Source: Roseivivax jejudonensis
Lineage (GTDB): Bacteria > Pseudomonadota > Alphaproteobacteria > Rhodobacterales > Rhodobacteraceae
Assembly: GCF_900172265.1 (NCBI RefSeq)
Contig: NZ_FWFK01000001.1
Span: 744,001-808,000, forward strand
Direction of reading: 5' to 3'
Length of the DNA stretch: 64,000 nt
Shown here one piece after another: positions 1 to 11,580 of this stretch. Positions within the stretch are counted from its first letter, which is position 1. Each line of letters starts with the position of its first letter. The notes beneath the pieces were generated by a model. The model saw nothing but the letters and a program-made list of their open reading frames with translations, did no database searches and had not been told where the DNA came from. A program made the translations under genes and the position numbers.

Positions 1-893
1 ACGAGCCCCGCCGCGGCCCATTCGCCCAGATGATGGGCGGTCTCGTCCGGCGTCTCGTCGTAACCGCCCATCTCGTTCGGCAGGCCGGCGTTGGGATAGG
101 CACTGACGCGCGTGTCGGCGACCTCTGCCAGCGTGCGCACGTGCTGGCGCATCTCGGCGGCGCCGAGCGCGCAGTTCAGGCCGATGGAGAACGGGCGGGC
201 GTGGCTCATGCTCGCCCAGAACGCCTCGGGCGTCTGGCCTGTGAGCGTGCGTCCCGACCGGTCGGTGATCGTACCCGAGATCATCAGCGGCGGGACGGCG
301 ACACCTTCGTCGCGCAGCGACTCGATGGCGAAGATCGCCGCCTTGGCGTTCAGCGTGTCGAAGATCGTCTCGATCAGGATCAGATCGGCGCCGCCGTCGA
401 TGAGGCCGCGCGCGGCCTCGCCGTAAGCGCGCGCAAGGTCGTCGAAGGTGATCGCGCGGAAGCCGGGGTCGTTCACGTCCGGGCTGATCGAGGCGGTCTG
501 GTTGGTGGGGCCGATACCGCCGGCGATCCAGACGGGTCGGTCCACCGACGCCGCGGCTTCACGGGCGAGCCGGACGCTCTCGATGTTCATCTCGCGCGAC
601 AGGTCCTCCATGCCGTAATCGGCCTGGCTGACGGCGTTGGCGCCGAAGGTGTTGGTGCACAGGATATCCGCGCCTGCCTCGAGGAAGGCGACGTGGATGT
701 CGCGGATCATGTCGGGCTGCGTCAGACTGAGCAGTTCGTTGTTGCCGCCGACATCGCGCGGGTGATCCGCGAAGCGGGCTCCGCGATAGGCAGCTTCGTC
801 GGGGCGTTCGGCCTGGATCATCGTGCCCATCGCGCCGTCGAGCACCAGGATGCGCTCTGCGGCGGCTGCCGCGATATCGGACCTGTCGGCCAT
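1..893 (-). CDS. metH: Methionine synthase MetH, N-terminal part (3' end beyond window)
   Basis: Cobalamin-dependent methionine synthase transfers a methyl group from 5-methyl-tetrahydrofolate to homocysteine in the cytoplasm. About 297 residues are visible and correspond to the homocysteine-binding module. They carry the start motif [17 protein letters not shown], the block [45 protein letters not shown], and GLNCALG, whose Cys is the first of the zinc ligands. The second ligand motif (GGCCG) would lie off the left edge. The ATG at 893 follows an in-frame TAA seven codons upstream and a GCGAGGA-type ribosome binding site. A single-module homocysteine methyltransferase cannot be fully excluded, but the residues match full-length MetH closely. 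Confidence 0.9.
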   Translation of the reverse strand, partial: MADRSDIAAAAAERILVLDGAMGTMIQAERPDEAAYRGARFADHPRDVGGNNELLSLTQPDMIRDIHVAFLEAGADILCTNTFGANAVSQADYGMEDLSREMNIESVRLAREAAASVDRPVWIAGGIGPTNQTASISPDVNDPGFRAITFDDLARAYGEAARGLIDGGADLILIETIFDTLNAKAAIFAIESLRDEGVAVPPLMISGTITDRSGRTLTGQTPEAFWASMSHARPFSIGLNCALGAAEMRQHVRTLAEVADTRVSAYPNAGLPNEMGGYDETPDETAHHLGEWAAAGL

Positions 894-905
894 GGTGTCC
901 TCGCC

Positions 906-931
906 ATATTACAGCTTTCGGCGCTGTATAT
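906..931 (-). promoter_or_regulatory. Hairpin and near-palindrome in the metH leader
   Basis: ACAGC (911-915) and GCTGT (923-927) form a stem around a 7-base loop. A flanking AT stem with one bulge extends it to 906-931. The base overlaps a near-palindrome, TGCATATATACA on the minus strand (925-936). The hairpin ends about 12 bases before the metH start codon, so it could influence translation or be an operator. It does not match a SAM, SAH or cobalamin riboswitch that I know. The regulatory role is inference. Confidence 0.3.
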
Positions 932-1080
932 ATGCAACCGGCCTCAAGTTCATCCGCCGAAAGGCTGAATTCCACTCATGATGATTATGATAGGCGGCGT
1001 CGGGCGCCGCTTGCCCGGCGCACGGCCACGCCAAGCGAGGGCCTTGGCGCGCCCCGGGATCGGAGCGCGCCGACAACGCC

Positions 1081-3600
<2,520 letters not shown>

Positions 3601-4221
3601 TCAGGCAAAGGGGATGACGACGCCGACCAGAACCAGCGCCACGCCCGCCGAGACGTTCATCCGCCGTATCGCGCGGGGCGACGACAGCAGCCGGCGCGCC
3701 CGCCCTATGAAGCCCGCAAGGATCAGGTTGCCCAGAAGCGGCACCACCGCCGACAGTCCCGCGATCGCCAGCATGTCGAGCAAAGTCAGACGGGCGAGAT
3801 CGAAGAACCCCGGCATCATGCCCATGTAGAACAGGATCGCCTTGGGATTGCCGAGGATCGCGGCCAGACCCGCGACGAAGCCCGCCCAGACGCCCGGGCG
3901 GGTCAGCCGGCTGTCTTCCGAAAGGCGCGCCCCGGCGTTCCGCAGGATCAGCACGCCCATCGCCACGAAAGTCAGGCAGGCGATCCAGCGCAGCGCGATC
4001 ATCGCCCCGGCATATTGGTCGACGATCCAGGTCACCCCGAGGATCGCGAGAAACGGCCATACGACGTCGCCGACCATGACCCCGAGCGCCAGCGGCCAGG
4101 CGGCGGCGAAGCCGCCGGTCAGCGTCCGCGCGATCATCGCGACCCAAACGGGCCCCGGCGTCAGGAACAGGATCAGAAGCGCCCCGGCATACAGCACGAG
4201 CGAGGTGAGCGTGACGGTCAT
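3601..4221 (-). CDS. LysE family amino-acid exporter
   Basis: A 206-residue inner-membrane protein of the LysE/RhtB export family, which expels amino acids or related metabolites. The N-terminal family motif TPGPVWVAMIARTLTGG is followed by GVMVGD, and the later GNPKAILFYMG segment is typical. About six hydrophobic segments are visible and the length fits the family. Its ATG overlaps the recF stop (ATGA), so it is translationally coupled to recF. The substrate cannot be read from sequence. Its position between recF and gyrB is unusual for a transporter. Confidence 0.85.
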   Translation of the reverse strand: MTVTLTSLVLYAGALLILFLTPGPVWVAMIARTLTGGFAAAWPLALGVMVGDVVWPFLAILGVTWIVDQYAGAMIALRWIACLTFVAMGVLILRNAGARLSEDSRLTRPGVWAGFVAGLAAILGNPKAILFYMGMMPGFFDLARLTLLDMLAIAGLSAVVPLLGNLILAGFIGRARRLLSSPRAIRRMNVSAGVALVLVGVVIPFA

Positions 4222-5318
4222 TCCGGGGTCGCTTTCGACAGGCCGGCCTCTTCGGTCACGGCGAAGCGTTGGGCCCGTGCCCCCAGATCGTCGAAGAGCT
4301 CGGGGCCGGTGCCGGTCATCCACGCCTGCGCGCCGAGCGCGACGATCTCGTCATAGAGACTCGCGCGGCGGCCCGCGTCGAGATGCGCCGCCACCTCGTC
4401 CAGGAGGAGAAGAGGCGCCGCCCCGATCTCGTCGGCGAGCGCGCGCGCGTTCGCAAGGATGAGCGAGATCAGCAGCGCCTTCTGCTCGCCCGTCGAGCTG
4501 TCCGAGGCCGGAACGCCCTTTGCTGCGAAGACACCGTGGAGATCGGCGCGATGCGGCCCGACGAGCGAGCGCCCAGCCTGAAGATCGCGCGCGCGGCTGT
4601 CTTCCAGCGCCACGCGCAGCGCGTCTTCGCCCTCGGGCATCTCGCCCTCCGTCTGGGTCAGGGTCAGCCCCGCCCGGGGAAACGCGGTATGGGCATTGGC
4701 CTGCGCGGCGTCGATCCGTTCAAGCGTTGCGGTGCGGTTGCGGTGGATCTGAGCGCCGGCGCGCGCCATCTGCGCCTCCAGAGCGCGGTACCAGGCCGGG
4801 TCGCGCACCTGGTCCTTGAGCAGCCGGTTCCGGTCTCGCATCGCCTTTTCGTAGTCGAGCGATGCCTCTCCGTGTTCGGGAAAGAACGACAGCGCCATCC
4901 GGTCGAGAAAGCGCCGGCGCCCCTCGGCACCCTCGATCCAGAGCCGGTCCATCGCAGGCACCAGCCAGAGCACCCGTGCCAGCCGTCCGAGTGCGACCTG
5001 CGGGGCGGTCTTGTCGTCGATCCGCACGCTGCGCGGCGCCCCGGCCTCCGACACGAAGGAAATCTCGTGTTGGGTGGTCCCGACCGCAAGCGTGCCCGCC
5101 ACCTTCCACCCGAGCGACTCGGGCCGCCTGGCAATGTCCTGCGCCGCGGCACGCCGCATGCCGCGCCCCGGCGAAAACAGCGACACCGCCTCGAGCAGGT
5201 TCGTCTTGCCGGCGCCGTTCGGCCCGAACAACGCGACCGGACGCGCATCGAGCGCAAGCACGGCACGCTTGTGCGAGCGGAAGTGCGACAACGTCAGATC
5301 TGTGAGATGAAGCGGCAT
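4218..5318 (-). CDS. recF: DNA replication and repair protein RecF
   Basis: A 366-residue SMC-like ATPase that loads RecA at single-strand gaps with RecO and RecR. Walker A is GPNGAGKT at residues 32-39, the signature STGEQKALLISLIL lies near residue 275, and Walker B is LLLLDEVAAHLD near residue 300. The start MPLHLTDLTL is the family-typical N-terminus. A codon 14 residues upstream would run into the terminator after dnaN. The stop overlaps the LysE gene start by 4 bases. The order dnaA-dnaN-recF is the conserved bacterial one. Confidence 0.95.
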   Translation of the reverse strand: MPLHLTDLTLSHFRSHKRAVLALDARPVALFGPNGAGKTNLLEAVSLFSPGRGMRRAAAQDIARRPESLGWKVAGTLAVGTTQHEISFVSEAGAPRSVRIDDKTAPQVALGRLARVLWLVPAMDRLWIEGAEGRRRFLDRMALSFFPEHGEASLDYEKAMRDRNRLLKDQVRDPAWYRALEAQMARAGAQIHRNRTATLERIDAAQANAHTAFPRAGLTLTQTEGEMPEGEDALRVALEDSRARDLQAGRSLVGPHRADLHGVFAAKGVPASDSSTGEQKALLISLILANARALADEIGAAPLLLLDEVAAHLDAGRRASLYDEIVALGAQAWMTGTGPELFDDLGARAQRFAVTEEAGLSKATPE

Positions 5319-5358
5319 CGTGCGCGACTTAACGCGCGGCCATCGCGGCTTTGCAAGC

Positions 5359-5381
5359 AAAAGGCCCCGCGCACGGGGCCT
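5359..5381 (-). terminator. Rho-independent terminator between dnaN and recF
   Basis: AGGCCCCG (5362-5369), a CGCA loop and CGGGGCCT (5374-5381) form an 8-base stem. On the minus strand it is followed by TTTTGCTT. It lies 39 bases after the dnaN stop and about 40 before the recF start, so it should reduce readthrough from dnaN into recF. Confidence 0.75.
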
Positions 5382-5420
5382 CGTGGATGTCCGCGTCGCG
5401 CGGCTTGGGGGCAGGCGACC

Positions 5421-6539
5421 TCAGACCCGCATCGGCATCACGACGTAGACCGCCGAGGTGTCAGACCCCTCGCGCATGAGGGTCGGATCCCCCGAGGAAT
5501 TGAACAGGAAAACGGCGTTCTCGCGGTCGACCTGGTTCGCGATCTCGAGGAGATACTTCGCGTTGAACCCGATCTCGAGCTTCTCGTCGCCATAGGCGAC
5601 GGCGAGCTCCTCCTCGGCGTTGCCGCTGTCCGGCGCGGTGACCGACAGGACCAGCCGGTCCTCGTCGAGCTGAAGCTTGACCGCGCGGCTGCGCTCGGAA
5701 CTGACGGTCGCGACGCGATCCACGGCCTTGGCGAACTCGTTCGCATCGACCTCGAGCCGGCGCGTATTGTTCTGCGGAATGACCCGCGAGTAGTCCGGGA
5801 AGGTGCCGTCGATTACCTTGGAGGTGAGCGTGATGTCCGGCGTCGCGAAGCGTACCTTGGTCTCGGATACCGACACGGCGATGTCCATGTCGTCGTCCTC
5901 GAGCAGCTTGCGCAACTCTCCGACGGTCTTGCGCGGCACGATCACGCCCGGCATCTCTTCGGCACCCGAAGGCACTTCCGCATCGATCCGCGCCAGCCGG
6001 TGACCGTCCGTCGCCACGCAGCGCAGGGCGCGACCATCCTCGCCATCGGCGATGTGCATGTAGACGCCGTTGAGGTAATAGCGCGTCTCTTCGGTCGAGA
6101 TCGCGAACTTCGACTTGTCGAAGAGCCGACGCAGCACGCTGGCCTTGCACGAGAAGTTGGCCGTGTACTCGGACGAGGCCATGACCGGGAAGTCTTCCTT
6201 CGGCAGCGTCGCGAGCGAGAAGTTCGAGCGGCCGGCTTCGACGGTCATGCGTCCGGCGGCGCTGTCCTCGGTCAGCGACACGAGCGCCCCGTCGGGCAGC
6301 TTGCGCACGATCTCGTGCAGCAGCACCGCGGAGACGGTCGTGGCGCCCGCGCGCTCGACCTGCGCGACCGCGCGGTCGACCACCTCGATGTCGAGGTCGG
6401 TCGCCCGGAACTGGACCGTCTCGCCCTCGGCCTCGATCAGCACGTTCGCAAGGATCGGGATCGTGTTGCGCCGCTCGACCACGGACTGCGCCTGGCTGAC
6501 CGCCTTGAGCAGCGTCGCGCGCTCCATGCTGAATTTCAT
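5421..6539 (-). CDS. dnaN: DNA polymerase III subunit beta (sliding clamp)
   Basis: A 372-residue protein that forms the ring-shaped dimer tethering DNA polymerase III to DNA. The family N-terminus MKFSMERATLLKAVSQAQSV, the segment RRNTIPILANVL and the clamp C-terminus YVVMPMRV, which lines the partner-binding pocket, are all present. Length is normal. The ATG at 6539 has GGAGGGAGAGG upstream, a very strong ribosome binding site. A 180-base gap separates it from dnaA and holds a possible promoter. Confidence 0.98.
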   Translation of the reverse strand: MKFSMERATLLKAVSQAQSVVERRNTIPILANVLIEAEGETVQFRATDLDIEVVDRAVAQVERAGATTVSAVLLHEIVRKLPDGALVSLTEDSAAGRMTVEAGRSNFSLATLPKEDFPVMASSEYTANFSCKASVLRRLFDKSKFAISTEETRYYLNGVYMHIADGEDGRALRCVATDGHRLARIDAEVPSGAEEMPGVIVPRKTVGELRKLLEDDDMDIAVSVSETKVRFATPDITLTSKVIDGTFPDYSRVIPQNNTRRLEVDANEFAKAVDRVATVSSERSRAVKLQLDEDRLVLSVTAPDSGNAEEELAVAYGDEKLEIGFNAKYLLEIANQVDRENAVFLFNSSGDPTLMREGSDTSAVYVVMPMRV

Positions 6540-6613
6540 TGCCTCTCCCTCCGGATGCGCCTGGATGCGTCGGCGGGCAGCGCACGCCCCCGCGCTCCGA
6601 CACGTTTGCTCGT

Positions 6614-6642
6614 TTTGTCCGATGGTTTCACGGAGCCGTCAA
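6614..6642 (-). promoter_or_regulatory. Possible dnaN promoter
   Basis: On the minus strand, TTGACG (6637-6642) and GACAAA (6614-6619) are spaced by 17 bases in the dnaA-dnaN gap. The -35 box is good and the -10 box is weak (3 of 6), so this is only a candidate. Confidence 0.4.
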
Positions 6643-6719
6643 GGCTGCGGGACCGTCAGGCGACGGCCCCATGCCGGTGTGTGACGACGGCGACTCGGAG
6701 CCGCGCCCCGATGGCGCGC

Positions 6720-8096
6720 TCAGCCCTCGAGCGCGCGGCGCAGCATCTCGATATCATCCGCCAGCTGGCCGTCGGTACGGATCAGTTCGTCGATGCGCTT
6801 CACCCCGTGCATGACGGTGGTGTGGTCGCGCCCGCCAAAGCGCCGCCCGATCTCCGGAAGCGAGCGCGAGGTCAGCTTCTTCGCCAGGTACATGGCCACC
6901 TGACGCGGCCGGGCGAAAGTGCGCGTGCGCCGCGGTCCGATCATGTCGGACAGGCGGATGTTGAAATGCTCGGCGACCTTGCGCTGGATCTCCTCGACCG
7001 AAACCTTACGCTCGCTCGCGCGCAGCACGTCGGTCAGGCACTCGTGCGTCAGGTCCATCTCGACCCGGCGCCCGGTCAGCGACGAGAACGCGAACAGGCG
7101 GGTCAGCGCGCCCTCGAGAACGCGCACGTTCGACGAGATGCGATGCGCGAGGAATTCCAGCACGCCGTCCTCGATCTGGACGTCGGGATAGTGGCTGCGC
7201 TGTTGCTCGACCTTGGTCTGCAGAATGCCTAGGCGCAGCTCGTAGTCGGTCGGGTGCAGATCGACGACGAGGCCCGACTGAAGTCGCGACCGGATCCGGT
7301 TCTCGAGATCCTTGATCTCGTCCGGCGCGCGGTCCGCAGAAATGATGATCTGCTTGTTCTGGTCCACGAGCGCGTTGAACGTGTGGAAGAACTCTTCCTG
7401 CGTGGAATCCTTGCCGGAGATGAACTGCACGTCATCGACCATCAGCACGTCGACGGAGCGGAAGATCGACTTGAAGTCCATCATGCGACGGTCGCGCAGG
7501 GCCTGCACGAAGCGATACATGAACTGCTCCGCCGAGAGGTAGAGAACGTTGAGCTCGGGGCTCTTCTGCTTCAGCTCCCAGGCGATCGCGTGCATCAGGT
7601 GTGTCTTGCCGAGACCGACGCCGCCATGAAGAAAGAGCGGGTTGAACGTGACCGGTCCGCCTTCGGCCACGCGGCGCGCGGCGGCATGGGCAAGTTCGTT
7701 CGGCTTGCCGACCACGAAGCTGTCGAAGCGGAAGCGCGGATCGAGCGGCGCGCCGGGCAGCAGGTCTGACGTGTCTGTCGACGGCTGGGGCATGGCGGAC
7801 TTTCGCGTCGGGGAAAAGGTGGACGGTGTCGTCGGTTCGCCCGGGTCGTTCGCATGGCGCGAGACCCGGAAGTTGAGTCGCCGCACGTTCCCGGAAATGG
7901 CGTTCATGTGATACAGCATCACGTCGCCGAAATTCTGCGAAACGTAGTTTCCGACGAAATTCGTGGGAGCGCCGAACGTGGCAACGCCGTCCTCGAGACC
8001 GTCGAACTCCAGCGGCTCGATCCACGCCTTGTAGTTGTTTTCGCCGATCGTCTCGCAAAGAGACGCCCGCAACGCACCCCACTGTTCCTGAGTCAT
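6720..8096 (-). CDS. dnaA: Chromosomal replication initiator DnaA
   Basis: A 458-residue AAA+ protein that binds DnaA boxes and melts the origin. Domain I is at the N-terminus (WIEPLEF) and a variable Pro/Ser/Thr-rich linker spans about residues 82-115. Walker A is GGVGLGKT at 158-165 and Walker B is LMVDDVQFI. The C-terminal DNA-binding helix signature is GGRDHTTVMHGVKRI. The start MTQEQWGAL at 8096 is chosen because relatives begin this way. An upstream codon would add seven residues. rpsT lies upstream on the same strand, separated by a terminator and about 440 bases of non-coding DNA. Confidence 0.97.
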   Translation of the reverse strand: MTQEQWGALRASLCETIGENNYKAWIEPLEFDGLEDGVATFGAPTNFVGNYVSQNFGDVMLYHMNAISGNVRRLNFRVSRHANDPGEPTTPSTFSPTRKSAMPQPSTDTSDLLPGAPLDPRFRFDSFVVGKPNELAHAAARRVAEGGPVTFNPLFLHGGVGLGKTHLMHAIAWELKQKSPELNVLYLSAEQFMYRFVQALRDRRMMDFKSIFRSVDVLMVDDVQFISGKDSTQEEFFHTFNALVDQNKQIIISADRAPDEIKDLENRIRSRLQSGLVVDLHPTDYELRLGILQTKVEQQRSHYPDVQIEDGVLEFLAHRISSNVRVLEGALTRLFAFSSLTGRRVEMDLTHECLTDVLRASERKVSVEEIQRKVAEHFNIRLSDMIGPRRTRTFARPRQVAMYLAKKLTSRSLPEIGRRFGGRDHTTVMHGVKRIDELIRTDGQLADDIEMLRRALEG

Positions 8097-8536
8097 ATGT
8101 CCCGTATCCGTGCCCAAGCTCTGCCCAACGGCCGCGACTCATGCCGCGACCCGGTGCAAGACACACTTGGACGTAACCGGAGTGACCGCGTCCGCCCTAT
8201 CAGGACGCGGGATCCTTTTCAGACCTTGTCAGGCAAACACTTTCCTGGTCGCTCGACTCGCGTCGAGCGGCTCAAGCCCCCGTGTCGGCCTGTCTCCGTG
8301 CTCTTGGACAGTGGCAGAAGCAGACTGCCTAACCGGATATGGCGCAACTCCAGATCCGGATCCGCATGACCTGTCCGCCGGATCCCGGCGGACTGGGGTG
8401 CGGCTCTGTCCCCCCATCGTGTGACTCGCGAGGGACAAACTACCAACGCCGCCGAAGGCTTCAACTTAAACTCAGACTTGACTCATACAATCCATAGAAA
8501 CGAATCCGCGGCCCTGTGCAAAAACGACACATATGC
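8097..8536. other. Non-coding region upstream of dnaA
   Basis: About 440 bases between the dnaA start and the rpsT terminator. I see no protein gene and no match to the DnaA box TTATNCACA or its close variants, so this is not obviously the origin. It must hold the dnaA promoter, but no good -35/-10 pair stands out on the minus strand. The segment near 8459-8500 is AT-richer than its surroundings. TCGACTCGCGTCGA (8252-8265) is a short inverted repeat. Confidence 0.5.
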
Positions 8537-8563
8537 AAAAAAGGCCCCGCAAATAGCGGAGCC
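8537..8563 (-). terminator. Rho-independent terminator of rpsT
   Basis: On the minus strand GGCTCCGC and GCGGGGCC (8556-8563 and 8543-8550) pair over 8 bases, including one G-U. They are followed by six T (8537-8542). The hairpin begins about 30 bases after the rpsT stop. Confidence 0.9.
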
Positions 8564-8593
8564 TTTTCAAAGTGGTACCAAATGTTGGGCAGT

Positions 8594-8857
8594 TCAGCCC
8601 AGCGCCTTCACCCGCGACGACAGGCGGGACATCTTGCGAGCGGCGGTATTCTTGTGAAACACACCCTTCGTCACGCCGCGCATCAGCTCGGGCTGGGCGG
8701 CACGAAGCGCGGTCTGCGCGGCGTCCTTGTCGCCCGAAGCGATGGCTTCCTCGACCTTGCGGAGATAGGTGCGGATGCGCGACCGGCGCGCCTTGTTGAC
8801 GGCGTAGCGCTTCTCGTTCTGGCGGGCGCGCTTCTTGGCTTGCGGCGTATTGGCCAT
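8594..8857 (-). CDS. rpsT: 30S ribosomal protein S20
   Basis: An 87-residue, very basic protein that binds 16S rRNA early in small-subunit assembly. The N-terminus [17 protein letters not shown] and the helical Lys/Arg-rich body ending in the [13 protein letters not shown] region are typical of S20. GAGGATCG precedes the ATG. It is followed by its own strong terminator and lies upstream of dnaA, a common alphaproteobacterial arrangement. Confidence 0.98.
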   Translation of the reverse strand: MANTPQAKKRARQNEKRYAVNKARRSRIRTYLRKVEEAIASGDKDAAQTALRAAQPELMRGVTKGVFHKNTAARKMSRLSSRVKALG

Positions 8858-9011
8858 GCGTTCGATCCTCGTCTTTCGTCTCTGTCACTTGGGCAACTGG
8901 CCCGCGGAATTGATGTCTCTGGCGTGCCGCATGCCCCGCCGCTACGGCGATGGCCCGGGCCGAAACCGACCGGATCGAATCGAGCCTGAGCGGGCTGCAC
9001 GCGCATGTAGA

Positions 9012-9036
9012 GCGGGCGCTTACACGCCGCGCCCGC
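9012..9036. terminator. GC-rich hairpin after the enoyl-CoA hydratase gene
   Basis: GCGGGCGC (9012-9019) and GCGCCCGC (9029-9036) pair over 8 bases around a 9-base loop, 20 bases after the hydratase stop on the minus strand. It lacks a T-run, so it is only a probable transcript end. Confidence 0.4.
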
Positions 9037-9055
9037 TTCGCACAAGCGGAAATGG

Positions 9056-9832
9056 CTACTTGTCGCGGAACTGGGCCGAGCGCTTCTCGAGGAAGGCGTT
9101 CATGCCCTCCGTCTGGTCCTCGCTCGCGAACATCGAGTGGAACAGGCGCCGCTCGAACAGGAGCCCTTCACTGAGCGGGGTCTCGAAGGAACGGTTGACC
9201 GCCTCCTTGACCGCCATGGAGGTCAGCATCGACTTCTCCGCGATCTTCTGGGCTGCCGCGTGCGCCTCTTCCATGAGGCTCTTGACCGGAACCACCCGGC
9301 TGACGAGGCCCGCGCGCTCGGCCTCCGCGGCGTCCATGAAGCGGCCGGTGAGGTGCATGTCCATGCTCTTGGACTTGCCCACTGCCCGGGTCAGGCGCTG
9401 CGTCCCGCCGATGCCGGCCACCACGCCGAGGTTGATCTCGGGCTGGCCGAACTTGGAGTTGTCGGCGGCGATGATGAAGTCGCACATCATCGCCAATTCG
9501 CACCCGCCCCCGAGCGCGTAACCCGCGACGGCGGCGATGATCGGCTTGCGCACGTTCAGGATCGCCGTCGCCTCGTTGCCGAAGAGATCCTGCAGGAAAA
9601 CGTCGACGAAGGACTTCTGCGACATCTCCTTGATGTCGGCCCCGGCGGCGAACGCCTTGGAGGAGCCGGTCAGGATGATGCAGCGCACCTTCTCGTTGGC
9701 ATTGGCGTCCTTCAACGCAGAGGCGAGCTCGGTCAGGAGCTGCGAATTCAAGGCGTTGAGAGCCTCCGGCCGGTCGAGCTTTATGACCGCGACGCTGTCT
9801 TCCACTTCGACGATGATCGTCTCGTAGGCCAT
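9056..9832 (-). CDS. Enoyl-CoA hydratase
   Basis: A 258-residue crotonase-fold protein that hydrates 2-enoyl-CoA to 3-hydroxyacyl-CoA in fatty-acid or amino-acid breakdown. The oxyanion-hole segment [11 protein letters not shown] is followed by [15 protein letters not shown] with the first catalytic Glu region. [17 protein letters not shown] carries the second Glu, and GLVSRVVP follows. Both catalytic positions are kept, so it is a true hydratase rather than a degenerate family member. Length is standard. It is a single gene upstream of rpsT; the pathway cannot be assigned from its neighbours. Confidence 0.92.
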   Translation of the reverse strand: MAYETIIVEVEDSVAVIKLDRPEALNALNSQLLTELASALKDANANEKVRCIILTGSSKAFAAGADIKEMSQKSFVDVFLQDLFGNEATAILNVRKPIIAAVAGYALGGGCELAMMCDFIIAADNSKFGQPEINLGVVAGIGGTQRLTRAVGKSKSMDMHLTGRFMDAAEAERAGLVSRVVPVKSLMEEAHAAAQKIAEKSMLTSMAVKEAVNRSFETPLSEGLLFERRLFHSMFASEDQTEGMNAFLEKRSAQFRDK

Positions 9833-9897
9833 GGAACACGGCTCCGATTGTGTTCTGTCAGTCCAGAACGCTTATCACCTGTCGCTTCCGGTTCAAG

Positions 9898-10749
9898 CTA
9901 TCTTTGGCACCGCGGGCAGTAGAAGGACGACCGCCCCGATTGAACGATGCGGCGGATCACGCCGTCGCAGCCGTCGCGTCGGCACGGCAGGCCCTCGCGG
10001 CCATAGACGTCGAAGCTGTGTTGGAAGTAGCCGAGTTCACCGTCCGCCTGCCGGTAGTCGCGCAGCGACGATCCGCCCGCCGCGATGGCGTCGGTCAGGG
10101 TGTCGCGGATCGCCGGAACCAGTCGCGCACGCCGGGCGCGTGAAATCCGCCCGGCCCGACGCCCCGGATGGATCCGGGATCGGTATAGTGCCTCGCAAAC
10201 GTATATGTTGCCGAGTCCCGCGACGATCTTCTGGTCCAGAAGTGCCGCCTTGATCGGAGTATTGCGGCCCTCCAGCGCCGCGACGAGGTGCGCTTCATGG
10301 AACGCGTTGCCGAGCGGCTCGGGCCCGAGCGCGGCGAGCAGCGCGTGGGCCTCTCGGGTCTCGGTCGGCATCAGGTCCATCGCGCCGAAGCGGCGCGGAT
10401 CGTTGAAGGTCACGCGCGCGCCCGACGCCATGTCGAACACCACGTGGTCGTGCTTTTCCGGTGCCGGGTGGTCATGCACGAACCGCCCGAGCGCGTCGCC
10501 CGAAATCAGGATCCGCCCCGACATGCCCAGATGCATCAGCAGCGTCTCGCCGCTGTCGAGCGCGGCAAGGATGTACTTGGACCGTCGCTCCAGCCGCTCC
10601 ACCCGCGCGCCGGTCAGCCGCTCGGCCATTCGCTCGGGAAACGGCCAGCGCAAATCCGGACGGTTCACCCGTGCCACCGCGATGCGATCGCCCTCCATCA
10701 CCGGGGCGAGACCGCGACGCACCGTCTCGACTTCGGGCAATTCGGGCAT
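9898..10749 (-). CDS. mutM: Formamidopyrimidine-DNA glycosylase
   Basis: A 283-residue base-excision repair enzyme that removes 8-oxoguanine and cuts the abasic site. It begins [13 protein letters not shown] after the initiator Met, with the catalytic Pro and Glu. It has [26 protein letters not shown] and the GNIYVCEAL helix-two-turn-helix region. It ends in a zinc finger with Cys pairs around CRRDGCDG and FYCPRC. It is divergent from ubiE with 75 bases between starts, a common alphaproteobacterial order. Confidence 0.97.
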   Translation of the reverse strand: MPELPEVETVRRGLAPVMEGDRIAVARVNRPDLRWPFPERMAERLTGARVERLERRSKYILAALDSGETLLMHLGMSGRILISGDALGRFVHDHPAPEKHDHVVFDMASGARVTFNDPRRFGAMDLMPTETREAHALLAALGPEPLGNAFHEAHLVAALEGRNTPIKAALLDQKIVAGLGNIYVCEALYRSRIHPGRRAGRISRARRARLVPAIRDTLTDAIAAGGSSLRDYRQADGELGYFQHSFDVYGREGLPCRRDGCDGVIRRIVQSGRSSFYCPRCQR

Positions 10750-10766
10750 GTTCGGGGTCCTTCGCG

Positions 10767-10794
10767 TTGTAGAGACTGGTGGGCGCTCTATAAG
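10767..10794 (+). promoter_or_regulatory. Possible ubiE promoter
   Basis: TTGTAG (10767-10772) and TATAAG (10789-10794) are 16 bases apart, about 30 bases before the ubiE start and within the short mutM-ubiE gap. Confidence 0.4.
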
Positions 10795-10824
10795 GAGGGT
10801 GAGGCCGGGGATACGACAAGAGCG

Positions 10825-11577
10825 ATGAGCGAAGACACCAGCAGAACGACGCATTTCGGGTTCGAGGACATTCCCGAAGACGCCAAGGCCGGTCGCGTGC
10901 AGGGGGTCTTCACCTCCGTCGCCGCGCGCTACGACCTGATGAACGACGCGATGAGCCTGGGCATCCACCGGCTGTGGAAGGACGCGATGATGGATTGGCT
11001 CGCGCCACGCCGTGGGCAGCACCTCCTCGACGTCGCAGGCGGCACGGGCGACATCTCGTTCCGGTTCCTGAAACGGGCCGGCGCCGGGCGGGCCACCGTG
11101 CTCGACCTGACCGCACCGATGCTCGAGGCCGGCCGCGCGCGCGCCGAAGCCGAGGCGATGTCGTCGCAGCTCGACTGGGTCGTCGGCGACGCGATGGCCC
11201 TGCCCTTTCCGGACGCAAGCTTCGACGTCTACACGATCAGCTTCGGCATCCGGAACGTCACCCGCCCGGCCGATGCGCTTGAAGAGGCGTTTCGCGTGCT
11301 CAAACCGGGCGGCCGGCTCATGGTGCTGGAGTTCTCCAAGGTGCCGGTGCCCGCGCTTGCCTGGGCGTACGACCGGTATTCGTTCAATCTCATTCCGGCG
11401 ATGGGTCAGCTCCTCGCCGGCGATCGCGACAGCTACCAGTACCTTGTCGAGTCGATCCGCCGCTTTCCGGATCAGGAAACGTTCCTGCGCATGATCGAGG
11501 ACGCGGGCTTCGGTCAGGCGCGCTATCGCAATCTGTCGATGGGCATCGCCTGCCTGCACTCGGCCTGGAAGATCTGA
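10825..11577 (+). CDS. ubiE: Ubiquinone biosynthesis C-methyltransferase UbiE
   Basis: A 250-residue SAM-dependent methyltransferase that C-methylates the benzoquinol ring in ubiquinone synthesis. The N-terminal block ends in [18 protein letters not shown], motif I is [14 protein letters not shown], and [10 protein letters not shown] and the [14 protein letters not shown] segment follow. The C-terminus [14 protein letters not shown] is typical. The start [13 protein letters not shown] is the family form. ubiB follows after 3 bases, so the two are co-expressed. Confidence 0.97.
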   Translation: MSEDTSRTTHFGFEDIPEDAKAGRVQGVFTSVAARYDLMNDAMSLGIHRLWKDAMMDWLAPRRGQHLLDVAGGTGDISFRFLKRAGAGRATVLDLTAPMLEAGRARAEAEAMSSQLDWVVGDAMALPFPDASFDVYTISFGIRNVTRPADALEEAFRVLKPGGRLMVLEFSKVPVPALAWAYDRYSFNLIPAMGQLLAGDRDSYQYLVESIRRFPDQETFLRMIEDAGFGQARYRNLSMGIACLHSAWKI

Positions 11578-11580
11578 GGC

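Noticed and set aside
894..1080. SAM, SAH or cobalamin riboswitch before metH
   Set aside because: Only a small hairpin is present; the conserved cores of these riboswitches are not seen and the gap is too short for a cobalamin element.
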